This document shows, one piece after another, positions 7,763-16,974 of a DNA stretch of 64,000 nucleotides. The first letter of the stretch is position 1, and every line of letters starts with the position of its first letter. The stretch lies in contig NZ_AQXQ01000012.1 of NCBI RefSeq assembly GCF_000376865.1, forward strand, positions 124,001 through 188,000, written 5' to 3'. Origin of the DNA: Thioalkalivibrio sp. ALJ7 (GTDB lineage: Bacteria > Pseudomonadota > Gammaproteobacteria > Ectothiorhodospirales > Ectothiorhodospiraceae). The notes under the pieces were generated by a model. The model made no database searches and had not been told where the DNA came from. It was given only the letters and a program-made list of their open reading frames with translations. The position numbers and the translations under genes are program-made.

Positions 7763-9124
7763 TCACGCCGCCACGGTCACCGGGATGCGGTGCACGACGT
7801 TGCCGTCATATCCACGCGGGTTCCACGGCTGAACGATGGGCTGGGTATTACCCTTGTCGTCCACTGCACGCGCCCAGATCTCGTAGTAGCCGCGATTCTC
7901 GAAGGACAATTCCTTCTCGAAGTGCACCCAGGCGTACTTGTTGACCGGGTCGCCCTTGAGATCGGCCTTTTCCCAGTTCAGACCGAAGTCGGTGGAGATC
8001 CAGACCTCCGCAACCTCGTCCTCGCCCGCCCAGGCATGACCCGTGACCTTGACCGTCTCACCGCGCTCCAGACCGGTATCTTTCTCGGGGCCGGTAATGA
8101 CGGACTTGATCAGCCACGGACCGCCGACTTTCATGTCTTCTTCCGGCGGACGTTCGCCCGGAGCGACCGGGTATTTCGGCATCCGATAAGAATAGCCCGT
8201 CATGCCGCGGCCGTCGTGTTCCTGATCGCGCAGGGTGATGTTCGTCAGCCACTTGTGCGAACAGGACCCATACCAGCCTGGAACGACCAGACGCACCGGG
8301 AAACCATGGGCTGCCGGGAGGTCCTCGCCGTTCATCTGATAGGCCACGATGGTGTGCTCTTCCATCGCCTTTTCGATCGGCACGCCACGAGAGAACGGAC
8401 CGCGATCGCCAAGGATCGGCTCGTAGCCCTCATGGGCGGTGTACACCGCGCTATCCTTGACGCCAGCGCGTTCGAGGAGATCCTTCAGCGGGACACCGGT
8501 CCAGCGCGCGTTGCCGATGGCGCCGCGATCCCACGGATTGCCACGCGGCTGCGGGTCAAAATTGGCGCGGCCATTACCACCACACTCGATGGAGAGGACC
8601 AGGTCCTTGCTGTCCATGCTCTTCAGATCGTCCAGGCCGACTTCGAGTTCGTCGTGTACCTCACCGTCGATCTTCAATGACCAGCCACTGGCGTCTCGGT
8701 CCAGCGCCTGCTGCGGGATCAGGTCGTTGTTACGCACAAAATGGCGGCTTGCCGGTGTGACTTCGTCCACCAGCATGTGCGGCGGTGTCTCCACGTTCAG
8801 CGGCCGGTCGTTGTGCACCATCAGGCCGCTTTCCTTGCTGGCATCCGACATCGCGGCCTTCGCCTGATCGTCTTCGACGCCATTGGCTTCGTCGGCCCAG
8901 GCCGCCGGAATCAGGCCACGGCCGAACAGGCCGCGCATCGCGGCATCGGTACCGGCACCAAAGCCGAACAGCGTGAGTGCCGCTCCGCCGACGCCCATGC
9001 TGCCCATGAAACGACGGCGGGAAACGGCCTCATCAAAAACTTCCAGGGTTTCAGGACTGGCACCAGCGTCTTCCGTTTTTCCACGTAGCCGGTCCCAGAA
9101 TTGGTTATCGTTCTTCTTAGTCAT
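7763..9124 (-). CDS. Tat-exported sulfite oxidase family molybdoenzyme (SorA/SoxC-like sulfite dehydrogenase)
   Basis: A 453-aa enzyme with a twin-arginine signal (SRRRFMG, residues 35-41) and the two domains of the sulfite oxidase family: an N-terminal molybdopterin domain with the Mo-ligating cysteine C181 in ECGGNGR, and a C-terminal Ig-like dimerisation domain (from about residue 335). In the periplasm it would oxidise sulfite to sulfate and pass electrons to the adjacent cytochrome c. SoxC-type proteins are similar, but no soxXYZAB genes are nearby, so an independent sulfite dehydrogenase is the better reading. ATG 9124 is preceded by GGAGGA at good spacing. The gene is divergent from the FKBP-rhodanese gene. 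Confidence 0.9.
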   Translation of the reverse strand: MTKKNDNQFWDRLRGKTEDAGASPETLEVFDEAVSRRRFMGSMGVGGAALTLFGFGAGTDAAMRGLFGRGLIPAAWADEANGVEDDQAKAAMSDASKESGLMVHNDRPLNVETPPHMLVDEVTPASRHFVRNNDLIPQQALDRDASGWSLKIDGEVHDELEVGLDDLKSMDSKDLVLSIECGGNGRANFDPQPRGNPWDRGAIGNARWTGVPLKDLLERAGVKDSAVYTAHEGYEPILGDRGPFSRGVPIEKAMEEHTIVAYQMNGEDLPAAHGFPVRLVVPGWYGSCSHKWLTNITLRDQEHDGRGMTGYSYRMPKYPVAPGERPPEEDMKVGGPWLIKSVITGPEKDTGLERGETVKVTGHAWAGEDEVAEVWISTDFGLNWEKADLKGDPVNKYAWVHFEKELSFENRGYYEIWARAVDDKGNTQPIVQPWNPRGYDGNVVHRIPVTVAA

Positions 9125-9319
9125 GAATACTCCTCCGTCGCACGAATCCTTGCAGTTATGATCCCCATGGCCGGTCCTTGTCATGTAGGGATCGCTTGGA
9201 GATTTAGACTAAGTTCAGATGTATTTCAAAGTATTTTTTCGGGAATTTTTCTCGGACGTTAGTGGTCGTTAATAACGCCAGTTAAAAATCATATTTTTGC
9301 AACAAATTAGGATATAATA
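9125..9319. promoter_or_regulatory. Divergent AT-rich promoter region with candidate operator
   Basis: This region separates the divergent sulfite dehydrogenase and FKBP-rhodanese genes. From about 9200 it is much AT-richer than the rest of the window. It contains the 11-bp palindrome CGTTAATAACG (9267-9277), preceded by another CGTTA, which could be a regulator site. A TATAAT at 9313-9318 lies too close to the ATG (9320) to serve as a normal -10. The AGGA at 9309 is better read as the ribosome binding site. Confidence 0.4.
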
Positions 9320-10081
9320 ATGCGCAACTGGGTCCTCTTTTCTTTGTTTTTTCTGCCCGCCTTTGCCCTTGCTCAGGAAATCGAAATCCGCGACATCGAG
9401 GCAGGTGAAGGCGAGGCGATTTCCCAACATGACACCGCCCTCGTCCACTATGTCGGCACCCTGGAAGAAGACGGTTCTCAGTTCGATTCCAGCCGCGACG
9501 CCGGCCAGCCGCTGTCGGTCACGCCGGGCACCGGTCAGACCATCCCCGGCTTCGAGCGCGCGATCCTCGGCATGCGCGAAGGCGGCAAACGCGAGGTCAC
9601 CATCCCTCCGGAACTCGCCTATGGAGAACGCGGAGCGGGTAACATCATTCCGCGCAACGCGACGCTGAAGTTCGAGATCGAGGTGATGGAGATCACGGAC
9701 CGCGCGCCCTTCACCAACATCGACAATCAGGAACTGGCCACGAAGCTGGATGAAGGCGTCACCCTGGTGGATATTCGTCGTCCGGACGAATGGGCCGAAA
9801 CCGGTGTAGTGGAAGGCAGCCACCGCATCACGGCCTTCGAGGAAGATGGCAGCCTGAATCCCGATTTCGGGCGGCAGTTCACCGAACTGGTCGGCCAGGA
9901 TGAAGAGGTGGTCCTGATTTGCCGTGTCGGCAACCGCACAGCCGCCCTGGCGCGCGCCCTGGCCGACGGGCTCGGCTACGAGAACATCTACAACGTGACC
10001 GACGGCATCATGGAATGGCTGGAGGACGACCGCATCGTTCAGCACGACTGTCCAGAGACAGCCGAAACGGCCCAATGCTGA
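9320..10081 (+). CDS. Secreted FKBP-type prolyl isomerase fused to a rhodanese domain
   Basis: A 253-aa two-domain protein. Residues 1-18 are a Sec signal peptide. Residues about 20-127 are an FKBP domain with VHYVGTLEDG-type strands, IPGFERAILGM, and IPPELAYGERG. Residues about 135-240 are a rhodanese domain with VDIRRPDEW and the active-site loop CRVGNRT (C201). FKBPs isomerise Xaa-Pro bonds; rhodaneses transfer sulfane sulfur through a Cys persulfide. The protein is strongly acidic, as expected for an exported protein of a salt-adapted cell. It is divergent from sulfite dehydrogenase and overlaps the next gene by one base, so it is translationally coupled with the carboxypeptidase. Confidence 0.9.
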   Translation: MRNWVLFSLFFLPAFALAQEIEIRDIEAGEGEAISQHDTALVHYVGTLEEDGSQFDSSRDAGQPLSVTPGTGQTIPGFERAILGMREGGKREVTIPPELAYGERGAGNIIPRNATLKFEIEVMEITDRAPFTNIDNQELATKLDEGVTLVDIRRPDEWAETGVVEGSHRITAFEEDGSLNPDFGRQFTELVGQDEEVVLICRVGNRTAALARALADGLGYENIYNVTDGIMEWLEDDRIVQHDCPETAETAQC

Positions 10082-11556
10082 TGCCCTTAATGCGACAGCT
10101 CCTGGCCCTTGCACTGCTAGCCCTGTGGCTTGCCGGGCCAGCAATGGCCGACACCGACAAGACCGCCAGCACCGAACTGCCGGAATCGGTGACGACCCAG
10201 CATCAGATCGAGCTGGCCAATGGTGAACGCCTGGACTACTCGGCCACCGCGGGATACATCCCGCTAGGTGACAGTGACCACCCGCAGGCGCGCATCTTCA
10301 CCACCAGCTACACGGTGGAGGACGACACGCCGCGACCGGTCAGCTTCATGGTCAACGGTGGACCCGGCGCCGCCTCCGCCTACCTCAACGTTGGCGGCCT
10401 CGGGCCGCGGGTGCTCGAAACCGACGCGAAGGGCCTGCCGACCACTACGCCTCCGCGACTGGTCGACAACCCGAAGACCTGGCTGGCATTCACGGACCTG
10501 GTGTTCATCGACCCGGTGGGCACCGGCTTCAGCCGTGTGATGGAAGGCGAAGCCGACACTTACTTCAGCCGTGACGGCGACCTGGAGGCGATGGAGGAGA
10601 CTCTGGAACGCTGGCTGGACCGCAACGGCCGCCGCGGAGACCCGGTCTATCTGGCCGGCGAGAGCTATGGCGGTTACCGCGCTGCGGCCCTGCCGGCGCG
10701 CCTGATGCGCCAGTCCGGTATCAGCGTCAGCGGTACGGTGCTGATTTCGCCCGCCCTGGACTACGCAATGCTGCAGCCCGGAACAGGGCGTCCGGTCGCC
10801 TGGGCGCTCGGCCTACCCTCGATCACCGCCGCGGCCCGAGCCCAGGACCGCCTGGGCGACGACCCGCCGGACCAGGCCGCAGCCGAGTCCTTTGCCCTGG
10901 GCCCGTACCTGCAAGGCCTGATGCATCCACGGGAAATCGATGACGAATGGATCGCACAAGTCGCGCGCTTCACCGGCCTGGGGCAGGAACGCCTCAAGGC
11001 CACCGGGGGGCGCATCCCGCTGGACATGACCCAGCGCGGCCTTCTGCTCGACGAGGGGCGCCTGGTGAGCCTCTACGACGGCGGCATCGACAACCCCGAC
11101 CCCGTCCCCACCCGCGTCCGGCCACAGGGATCGGACGCGATCCTAGAAGGCCTGATCGCCCCGCTATCCACCGCCATGCTGGATCACCTGCGCAACACCC
11201 TGGAGTGGGAGCACGGGCATCAGTACCGCCTGCTCAGTCGAGAGGTCTTTCGCAGCTGGGACTGGGAAGGCTCCGGCCGCGAAGGACACTTCTCCGCGCT
11301 GGATGACCTGGCCACCGCCCTCGCGCTGGACCGAAACTTCCGCATCTTCAGCGTGCACGGCGAGGCGGATCTGATCACACCGTATTTCGCCACCGAGTGG
11401 CTGCTCGGCCAGATCGCGCACGCCGCGGGCGAGGACCCGGACGCGCGCATCATTCCGCGCGCCTATCCCGGTGGGCACATGCTCTACATGCGGGCGGATA
11501 CGAACCAGGCCCTGTTCGACGATGCCGCGGCGTTCTACCGCGGCGAGACGCCCTGA
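10081..11556 (+). CDS. Exported serine carboxypeptidase, peptidase family S10
   Basis: A 491-aa alpha/beta hydrolase with an N-terminal signal peptide. The oxyanion-hole motif NGGPGAASAY, the nucleophile S195 in GESYGG, the acid D430 in HGEADLITP and the histidine H466 in GGHMLYM give a complete S10 triad. Such enzymes remove C-terminal residues from peptides in the periplasm or outside the cell. ATG 10081 overlaps the previous stop (TGATG); ATG 10075 and ATG 10090 are alternatives. Pairing with the FKBP-rhodanese gene suggests a shared envelope or protein-quality role, which is inference. Confidence 0.9.
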   Translation: MPLMRQLLALALLALWLAGPAMADTDKTASTELPESVTTQHQIELANGERLDYSATAGYIPLGDSDHPQARIFTTSYTVEDDTPRPVSFMVNGGPGAASAYLNVGGLGPRVLETDAKGLPTTTPPRLVDNPKTWLAFTDLVFIDPVGTGFSRVMEGEADTYFSRDGDLEAMEETLERWLDRNGRRGDPVYLAGESYGGYRAAALPARLMRQSGISVSGTVLISPALDYAMLQPGTGRPVAWALGLPSITAAARAQDRLGDDPPDQAAAESFALGPYLQGLMHPREIDDEWIAQVARFTGLGQERLKATGGRIPLDMTQRGLLLDEGRLVSLYDGGIDNPDPVPTRVRPQGSDAILEGLIAPLSTAMLDHLRNTLEWEHGHQYRLLSREVFRSWDWEGSGREGHFSALDDLATALALDRNFRIFSVHGEADLITPYFATEWLLGQIAHAAGEDPDARIIPRAYPGGHMLYMRADTNQALFDDAAAFYRGETP

Positions 11557-11569
11557 TCGGAGAGCCTTT

Positions 11570-12280
11570 TCAGGCTTCCCGGTCCACGAAGTCGCCTTCA
11601 GCGTCGGTATCAAAATCCAGCCGGCGGCTGGTACCCGGCGCCTCGGCTTCTTCCGTGTCCGGCGGCGTCAGACTCAGTCCAGCATCCGAGGCAACATCCG
11701 CCAGATCGCGGATCTGATCCAGTGACGGTAGCTCTTCCAGACGCTTCAGACCCAGGTCATCCAGAAAGCCACGCGTAGTGGCATAGAGTGCTGGCCGGCC
11801 CGGTACCTCCTTGTGCCCGACCACCCGAACCCACTCGCGCTCTTGCAGCGTGCGCATGATCCCGGAACTGACCGCGACCCCGCGCACGGATTCGATCTCG
11901 GCGCGGGTGACCGGCTGGCGATAGGCAATGATGGCGAGGGTCTCGAGCAGGGCGCGTGACAGACGGGACGGGCGTTCCGGCTGGGCCGCCTGAACGGTGG
12001 CGGAAAAGCGTGCGCGCACACGGAAACGGTAGCCTCCCGCAGTGCGCACCAGCTCGATGGCACGGTCGCTGTAGCGCTCCTGCAAGTGGCCAATCGCCTG
12101 TTCCAGCAGGGCCTGGTCGATCTCGCCCAGTTCCTCGCAGGCGGCCTTCAGATCCCGCGCCGGCACCGGTTCCGCGGCCGCGAACAATACGGCCTCGACC
12201 GCCAGTTCGACCGCCCGCAGCGGGTCGTGATCGGAATCGGGTGCCGTCTCCGCCAGGGTCTTCTCGGCCTGATCGTTCAT
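11570..12280 (-). CDS. scpB: Segregation and condensation protein B
   Basis: A 236-aa kleisin-interacting winged-helix protein. With ScpA and SMC it forms the bacterial condensin that organises the nucleoid. It shows the family patterns AVEAVLFAAAEPV, LSRALLETLAIIAYRQPVTRAEIE and GRPALYATT. The C-terminus is an acidic tail. The start ATG 12280 overlaps the scpA stop (ATGA). It is the last gene of trpS-scpA-scpB and converges with the carboxypeptidase gene 13 bp away. Confidence 0.95.
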   Translation of the reverse strand: MNDQAEKTLAETAPDSDHDPLRAVELAVEAVLFAAAEPVPARDLKAACEELGEIDQALLEQAIGHLQERYSDRAIELVRTAGGYRFRVRARFSATVQAAQPERPSRLSRALLETLAIIAYRQPVTRAEIESVRGVAVSSGIMRTLQEREWVRVVGHKEVPGRPALYATTRGFLDDLGLKRLEELPSLDQIRDLADVASDAGLSLTPPDTEEAEAPGTSRRLDFDTDAEGDFVDREA

Positions 12281-13146
12281 GCCCAATCGCCTCCCTCGTC
12301 TTCCACGGGCGTACCGCGGCGGCGTAACTGGATGGGGCTGTACGGCTCGCTCTGGCCCCACTCGACTAGCCCGGCCTTGGTCAGCTCCAACACCGCGAGA
12401 AACGATACCACCACCCCCTGACGGCCCTCCGCCGCCATCAGCAACGAGACAAAGTCCGTGAAGCGCTCGGCGTGCAAACTGTCGAGAATGCTGGACATAC
12501 GCTCACGCACCGACAGCTGCTCGGTGGACACATGATGGTGCGCCATCAGGCTCGCGCGATGCATGACGGCCGCCAGCGCCTCCATCAGTTCGTCCAGCGA
12601 TGGCGCGGGCGGCGGCGGGCCCTCCAACGCCTCGACACTGGCAACGGCGGCAAACACATCCCGATCCATCCGCGGCAGCGCGTCCAGGCGCTCGGCGGCG
12701 GTCTTGAACTGCTCGTACTCCTGCAACTGCCGGATCAACGCCATGCGCGGATCGGCGTCGTCGTCCGCCTCGGCATCACGCGGACGCGGCAGCAACATGC
12801 GTGACTTGATCTCGGCCAGCAGGGCGGCCATCACCAGGTACTCCCCCGCCAGCTCCAGGCGCATGGCGCGCATCACCTCGATGTAGGCCATGTACTGGCG
12901 CGTGATCTCGGCAATGGGGATCGCCAGGATGTCGAGGTTCTGCCGGCGGATCAGGTACAGCAGCAGATCCAGCGGCCCCTCGAAGGAATCAAGAAAGACC
13001 TCCAGCGCATCCGGCGGGATATAGAGATCGGCCGGCAGTTCCGCCACTGGCTCGCCGTGCACGCGATAAAGCACCTCCCCATCCGCCCCGGTTTCGGCGG
13101 TGGCGGGGAGGTCGAGATCGTCGCTCGCCTCAGCGTGCGGGTCCAT
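12277..13146 (-). CDS. scpA: Segregation and condensation protein A (kleisin)
   Basis: A 289-aa kleisin that bridges the SMC heads. Family features include FEGPLDLLLYLIRRQNLDILAIPIA-type residues near the N-terminus (motif GPLDLLLYLIR) and ITRQYMAYIEVM. An extra acidic N-terminal segment of about 40 residues precedes the conserved core. It starts 9 bp after the trpS stop and its own stop overlaps the scpB start, so the three form an operon. Confidence 0.95.
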   Translation of the reverse strand: MDPHAEASDDLDLPATAETGADGEVLYRVHGEPVAELPADLYIPPDALEVFLDSFEGPLDLLLYLIRRQNLDILAIPIAEITRQYMAYIEVMRAMRLELAGEYLVMAALLAEIKSRMLLPRPRDAEADDDADPRMALIRQLQEYEQFKTAAERLDALPRMDRDVFAAVASVEALEGPPPPAPSLDELMEALAAVMHRASLMAHHHVSTEQLSVRERMSSILDSLHAERFTDFVSLLMAAEGRQGVVVSFLAVLELTKAGLVEWGQSEPYSPIQLRRRGTPVEDEGGDWA

Positions 13147-13155
13147 GCCGCTCGT

Positions 13156-14376
13156 TCATCGCAGGTAGTCCAGCCCCATCACCCGGCGCACCTCTTCCAG
13201 GGTCTCACGGGCCTCTTCGCGGGCGGCCTCGGACCCCTCGACGATAATGGAACGCACCAGGGCCGGGTCCTCCGCGTATTCCTTCGCCCGCTGCTGGATG
13301 GGCTCCAGCTCCGCCTGCACCTCCTCGATCAGTGGGCGCTTGCAGTCGATGCAGCCGATCCCGGCCGTGGTACAACCGGCGTAGAGTTCTTCCCGCTGAC
13401 TCTCGCTGGTGTAGACCTTGTGCAACTCCCACACCGGGCATTTGTTCGGATCGCCGGGGTCCGTGCGACGCACCCGTGCCGGATCCGTCGGCATCGTCCG
13501 GATCAAGGTCTCCACTTCGGCCGGTTCGGTACGCAGACTGATGGTATTGCCATAGCTTTTGGACATCTTGCGCCCGTCCAGTCCGGGCATCTTCGAGGCC
13601 GGGGTCAGCCGCGCCTGCGGCTCCGGCAAGATGATCTTGCCACCGCCCTCGAGATATCCGAACAGCCGCTCGCGATCGCCCAGCGAGATGTTCTGCTGAG
13701 AATCCAGCATCGCCCGCGCCACTTCCAGTGCCTCGTCCTCGCCCTGCTCCTGGTACCGCTTGCGCAGATCGCGATAGCGCTTGGCGGCCTTCTTGCCCAT
13801 CTTGTCCACGGCGGCCTCGGCCTTCTCGGCAAAGCCCGGCTCGCGGCCATAGAGATGGTTGAAACGCCGCGCGATCTCGCGCGTCACCTCCAGATGCGAC
13901 ACCTGATCCTCGCCCACCGGAACCATCCCGGCACGATAGGCGAGCACATCCGCGCTTTGCAGCACCGGATAGCCGAGGAAGCCGTAGGTCGCCAGGTCCT
14001 TCTCGCGCAGCTGCTCCTGCTGGTCCTTGTACGTTGGGACCCGTTCCAGCCAACCGAGCGGCGTGATCATCGACAGCAGCAGGTGCAGCTCGGCGTGCTC
14101 CGGGACGCGCGACTGCACGAACAGTGTCGCGGAGCCTGGGCTTACGCCTGCTGCCAGCCAGTCGATGACCATCTCGATCACATGCTGCTGCAGGTCACCG
14201 GGGTCTTCGTAATGGGTGGTCAGCGCATGCCAGTCGGCCACGAAGAAGAAGCACTCGTAGTTGTGCTGCAACTCGATCCAGTTCTTCAACACACCGTGGT
14301 AATGGCCCAGATGCAGGCGCCCGGTGGGACGCATGCCGGAGAGCACACGCTGGTTGCTACCCTGATTACTGCTCAC
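13156..14376 (-). CDS. trpS: Tryptophan-tRNA ligase
   Basis: A class I aminoacyl-tRNA synthetase of 406 aa that charges tRNA-Trp. The HIGH-type motif is HLGH (residues 22-25, in GRLHLGHYHG) and the second signature is KMSKS at about residue 270. It is longer than the 334-aa E. coli enzyme, and belongs to the roughly 400-aa form found in many proteobacteria. The start codon is GTG, preceded by AGGAAGGG on the minus strand. It leads the trpS-scpA-scpB operon. Confidence 0.95.
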   Translation of the reverse strand: MSSNQGSNQRVLSGMRPTGRLHLGHYHGVLKNWIELQHNYECFFFVADWHALTTHYEDPGDLQQHVIEMVIDWLAAGVSPGSATLFVQSRVPEHAELHLLLSMITPLGWLERVPTYKDQQEQLREKDLATYGFLGYPVLQSADVLAYRAGMVPVGEDQVSHLEVTREIARRFNHLYGREPGFAEKAEAAVDKMGKKAAKRYRDLRKRYQEQGEDEALEVARAMLDSQQNISLGDRERLFGYLEGGGKIILPEPQARLTPASKMPGLDGRKMSKSYGNTISLRTEPAEVETLIRTMPTDPARVRRTDPGDPNKCPVWELHKVYTSESQREELYAGCTTAGIGCIDCKRPLIEEVQAELEPIQQRAKEYAEDPALVRSIIVEGSEAAREEARETLEEVRRVMGLDYLR

Positions 14377-14429
14377 GGAATCAATCCCTTCCTCTTAGAA
14401 GCGGGCGCATCCGCGCCCGGTCTATCGTC

Positions 14430-15794
14430 TCAGAACATACCGCCGGAGAAGGCGAACAACATGGCCAGCAACATCGAAGTGCGGTCCACATCGTTGATGT
14501 GCACGCGACCATCCGCCATCGCCAGGTTGCCGTGCCAGTAACCCGCTTCGGCATCCCGTCGCAGCCAGCCGTCCGCGGCCAATGCATGCAGTTGGGCATC
14601 CAGGTCAATATCGGGATAGGCCGCATCGAATTCGGCCACCCATTCCAGCCCGAGTCGCAGCTCACTGTCCAGCACCAGCACCTCCAGCGGCCGGGTCGCG
14701 AAACCCTGTTGCGTCCCGCGCAGGCCCAGCTCGGCATCCAACGCAAGCTGACGCGAAGGCTCTTCGTTAAGCGAGACCTGTAGCTGGATTCCGGGACGGT
14801 GCTCGATCATTCCGCCCAGGGCGTCAATCATCGCCGCGCCAATCAGCGCATTGCGCTGATCGCCCTCGACGCCACGCGCCTCGAGCGCCTCCAGTTCTCC
14901 GAGCAATTGCAGCAGGCTGGGCCGATCCCAGCGCAGGATCCCCAGCTGCAGGTCCAGCGCCTCCAGCGTCAGCGCATCCCCTTCGCCATCGTCCACGCGG
15001 GCATGGTCCATCTGCAAACGCACACGCGAATCCATGCGGTCATTGCTCGTGTGCTGGAAGGCATCCAGGCGCGGACGCTCCAGCAACAGCCGAACGGCCT
15101 CGCCCTCGTTTAACTCGATACGCGAGGCGGCCAGTCCACCTTCGTAATCGGGCAAACGCCCGAAGACGCCATCGTCGTCGGCCTCAAAAACGGTGGCGTA
15201 GCGAAGATCACTTGCGCGCCAGAGAAACGCGTCGTCGGACAACTGAAGATCCGGGATATCCAGACTCACCAGGATCTGTTCCCGGGACCAGGCGAACCGG
15301 CCCTGTCCCGCAGCCAACTCCAGCCATACCGGCACATCGGTCCCGGTATGCTCGGCCACTTCGGGCACCGTAGTCAGATCCACGCGCAGCTCATCGAAGG
15401 CGACGCGGGTGGTCACCCCCCCGCCCAGCCCGGCACGGGAATGCACCTGCAGATCCAATGAGCGCAACAGGTGGCCGATCAACGAATCATCCGGCGCCGC
15501 CAGGGTGTCCAGGTCGACAAACGAGTCGCCGCGAGCGCCCAGGAGGCCATGCCGCACAGCGTGTACCAGCGGGATCTCGAGGCGGCCATCCGCGTCCTCC
15601 AGGATCAGACGACTGCGGCCACTGGCCCCCAGGTAGCCACGCTCGTACTCGAGCATCTCGTGGCGCAGATGCACCTCGCCCAACTGGGCCTCGTGGGTGG
15701 CGTTGACGGTCCCCTCGACCTGGGTGCCGACCACCACCGGCCAGACAGCGGCCACAACCAGCACCACCACGGCCAGAATGATCCATTTACGCAC
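14430..15794 (-). CDS. DUF945 (YdgA-like) family protein
   Basis: A 454-aa protein with one N-terminal membrane helix (WIILAVVVLVVAAVWPVVVG) and a long extracytoplasmic part, matching the architecture of E. coli YdgA (about 500 aa). The function is unknown; YdgA-type proteins are inner-membrane anchored. GTG 15794 is chosen over the upstream ATG 15842 because GGGAGG lies just before it and the membrane helix then begins normally. The protein is rich in Asp, Glu and Leu. It sits between trpS and yciO on the same strand. Confidence 0.75.
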   Translation of the reverse strand: MRKWIILAVVVLVVAAVWPVVVGTQVEGTVNATHEAQLGEVHLRHEMLEYERGYLGASGRSRLILEDADGRLEIPLVHAVRHGLLGARGDSFVDLDTLAAPDDSLIGHLLRSLDLQVHSRAGLGGGVTTRVAFDELRVDLTTVPEVAEHTGTDVPVWLELAAGQGRFAWSREQILVSLDIPDLQLSDDAFLWRASDLRYATVFEADDDGVFGRLPDYEGGLAASRIELNEGEAVRLLLERPRLDAFQHTSNDRMDSRVRLQMDHARVDDGEGDALTLEALDLQLGILRWDRPSLLQLLGELEALEARGVEGDQRNALIGAAMIDALGGMIEHRPGIQLQVSLNEEPSRQLALDAELGLRGTQQGFATRPLEVLVLDSELRLGLEWVAEFDAAYPDIDLDAQLHALAADGWLRRDAEAGYWHGNLAMADGRVHINDVDRTSMLLAMLFAFSGGMF

Positions 15795-15865
15795 TGCGCC
15801 TCCCTGCGGCGATGCCGCACTCCAGGTCCTGCCGATGGCCAATGCACACCCACCGGCCCGTGAGC

Positions 15866-16480
15866 CTATTCATCCAGAAATCCCACATCGCCCAGGCCAT
15901 GTCGAATGACCGTGGGTACGTCGTCCGTGAGGTCCAGCACACTGGTGGCCTCCAGCGTACCCGCTCCCCCATCGACGACCAGATCCACCACCTTGCCCAA
16001 GCGATCATCGATCTCCCAGGGTTCGCTCAGCGGCAGATCATCACCGGGCAGCTGCAGGGTCGCCGACATTAAAGGCGAGCCCAGTGCGTCCAGCAACGCC
16101 GATACGATCGGGCTCGCCGGCACGCGCATTCCAATGGTGCGCCGCTTGGGATGCTGCAACCGGCGCGGCACCTCGCGGGTGGCGGGAAGAATGAAGGTAT
16201 AAGGCCCGGGCGTGAGGGTCTTCATCAGTCGAAACGCCGTGTTGTCCACCTTGGCGTACACCCCCAGTTCGGAAAGGTCGCGGCACAGGAGCGTCAGGTG
16301 GTGGGTCTCGTCCACCTGGCGGATGCGGCGGATGCGATCCGCCCCGGTCTTGTCCCCCGGCAGGCACGCCAGCGCATAGCAGGCATCGGTCGGCAGCGCG
16401 ATCACCGCCCCTGCCTGCAGACGATCCAACACTTGCTGGATCAGCCTGGGCTGGGGATTGTCGGGGTGGATCGAAAGCAT
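15866..16480 (-). CDS. yciO: YciO/YrdC/Sua5 family protein
   Basis: A 204-aa protein of the YrdC-like fold, close to the length of E. coli YciO (206). It has AVIALPTDACYALAC, the KR..RIRQVDE-type nucleotide pocket, and TPGPYTFILPA in place of the WPGP(L/T)T of true TsaC. YciO-type proteins resemble the threonylcarbamoyl-AMP synthase TsaC but are not thought to replace it in tRNA t6A synthesis. ATG 16480 is chosen because the longer frame has a non-conserved start. It is divergent from the yciI-like gene. Confidence 0.85.
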   Translation of the reverse strand: MLSIHPDNPQPRLIQQVLDRLQAGAVIALPTDACYALACLPGDKTGADRIRRIRQVDETHHLTLLCRDLSELGVYAKVDNTAFRLMKTLTPGPYTFILPATREVPRRLQHPKRRTIGMRVPASPIVSALLDALGSPLMSATLQLPGDDLPLSEPWEIDDRLGKVVDLVVDGGAGTLEATSVLDLTDDVPTVIRHGLGDVGFLDE

Positions 16481-16677
16481 GGTCGCAGCCGGAACGGTTA
16501 CAGGCCGCGCAGTGTAGCGCATCCACCAGCTCCCCCATAAGCCAGCTCTCCCATAAGGATGGGTCGCCCACGCCGGCGAACGTCCTCGTAACGGGTCACG
16601 GGTCAAACTGCGAGCCGTCGAACACCAGAGTTCGACGATGATCGGTTACGATACAGGTCTATCCGAGGAGATCGCCC

Positions 16678-16974
16678 ATGCTCTACATGATTCAGGGCCA
16701 GGATGCCCCCGACTCGCTGGACGCGCGCCTCGCTGCGCGGCCCGAACACGTGGCCCGGCTGCAAACCCTGCGCGACGACGGGCGGCTGATCCTTGCGGGC
16801 CCTTTCCCCGCCATCGACAGCAATGACCCCGGCCCGGCCGGCTTCACCGGCAGCCTGATCGTTGCGGAATTTCCTTCGCTGGAGGCCGCGCGGGAATGGG
16901 CCGATGCCGACCCCTACGTGGCCGCCGGTGTCTACACCGCCGTCGACGTGCGCCCATTCAAGCAGGTCTTCTGA
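16678..16974 (+). CDS. yciI: YciI family protein
   Basis: A 98-aa small ferredoxin-fold protein with the family pattern [22 protein letters not shown] and [21 protein letters not shown]. The conserved His in RPEHV and Asp in [10 protein letters not shown] correspond to the proposed active-site pair. The biological role is not established. GAGGAG lies 7 bases before ATG 16678. The next gene overlaps its stop by one base (TGATG), so yciI and the PpiC-like gene are coupled. Confidence 0.9.
   Translation: MLYMIQGQDAPDSLDARLAARPEHVARLQTLRDDGRLILAGPFPAIDSNDPGPAGFTGSLIVAEFPSLEAAREWADADPYVAAGVYTAVDVRPFKQVF

Noticed and set aside
9313-9318. TATAAT promoter -10 for the FKBP-rhodanese gene
   Set aside because: It ends one base before the start codon, and no suitable -35 is found at 16-18 bp. 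The overlapping AGGA is a better RBS reading. A leaderless start was considered but not supported.
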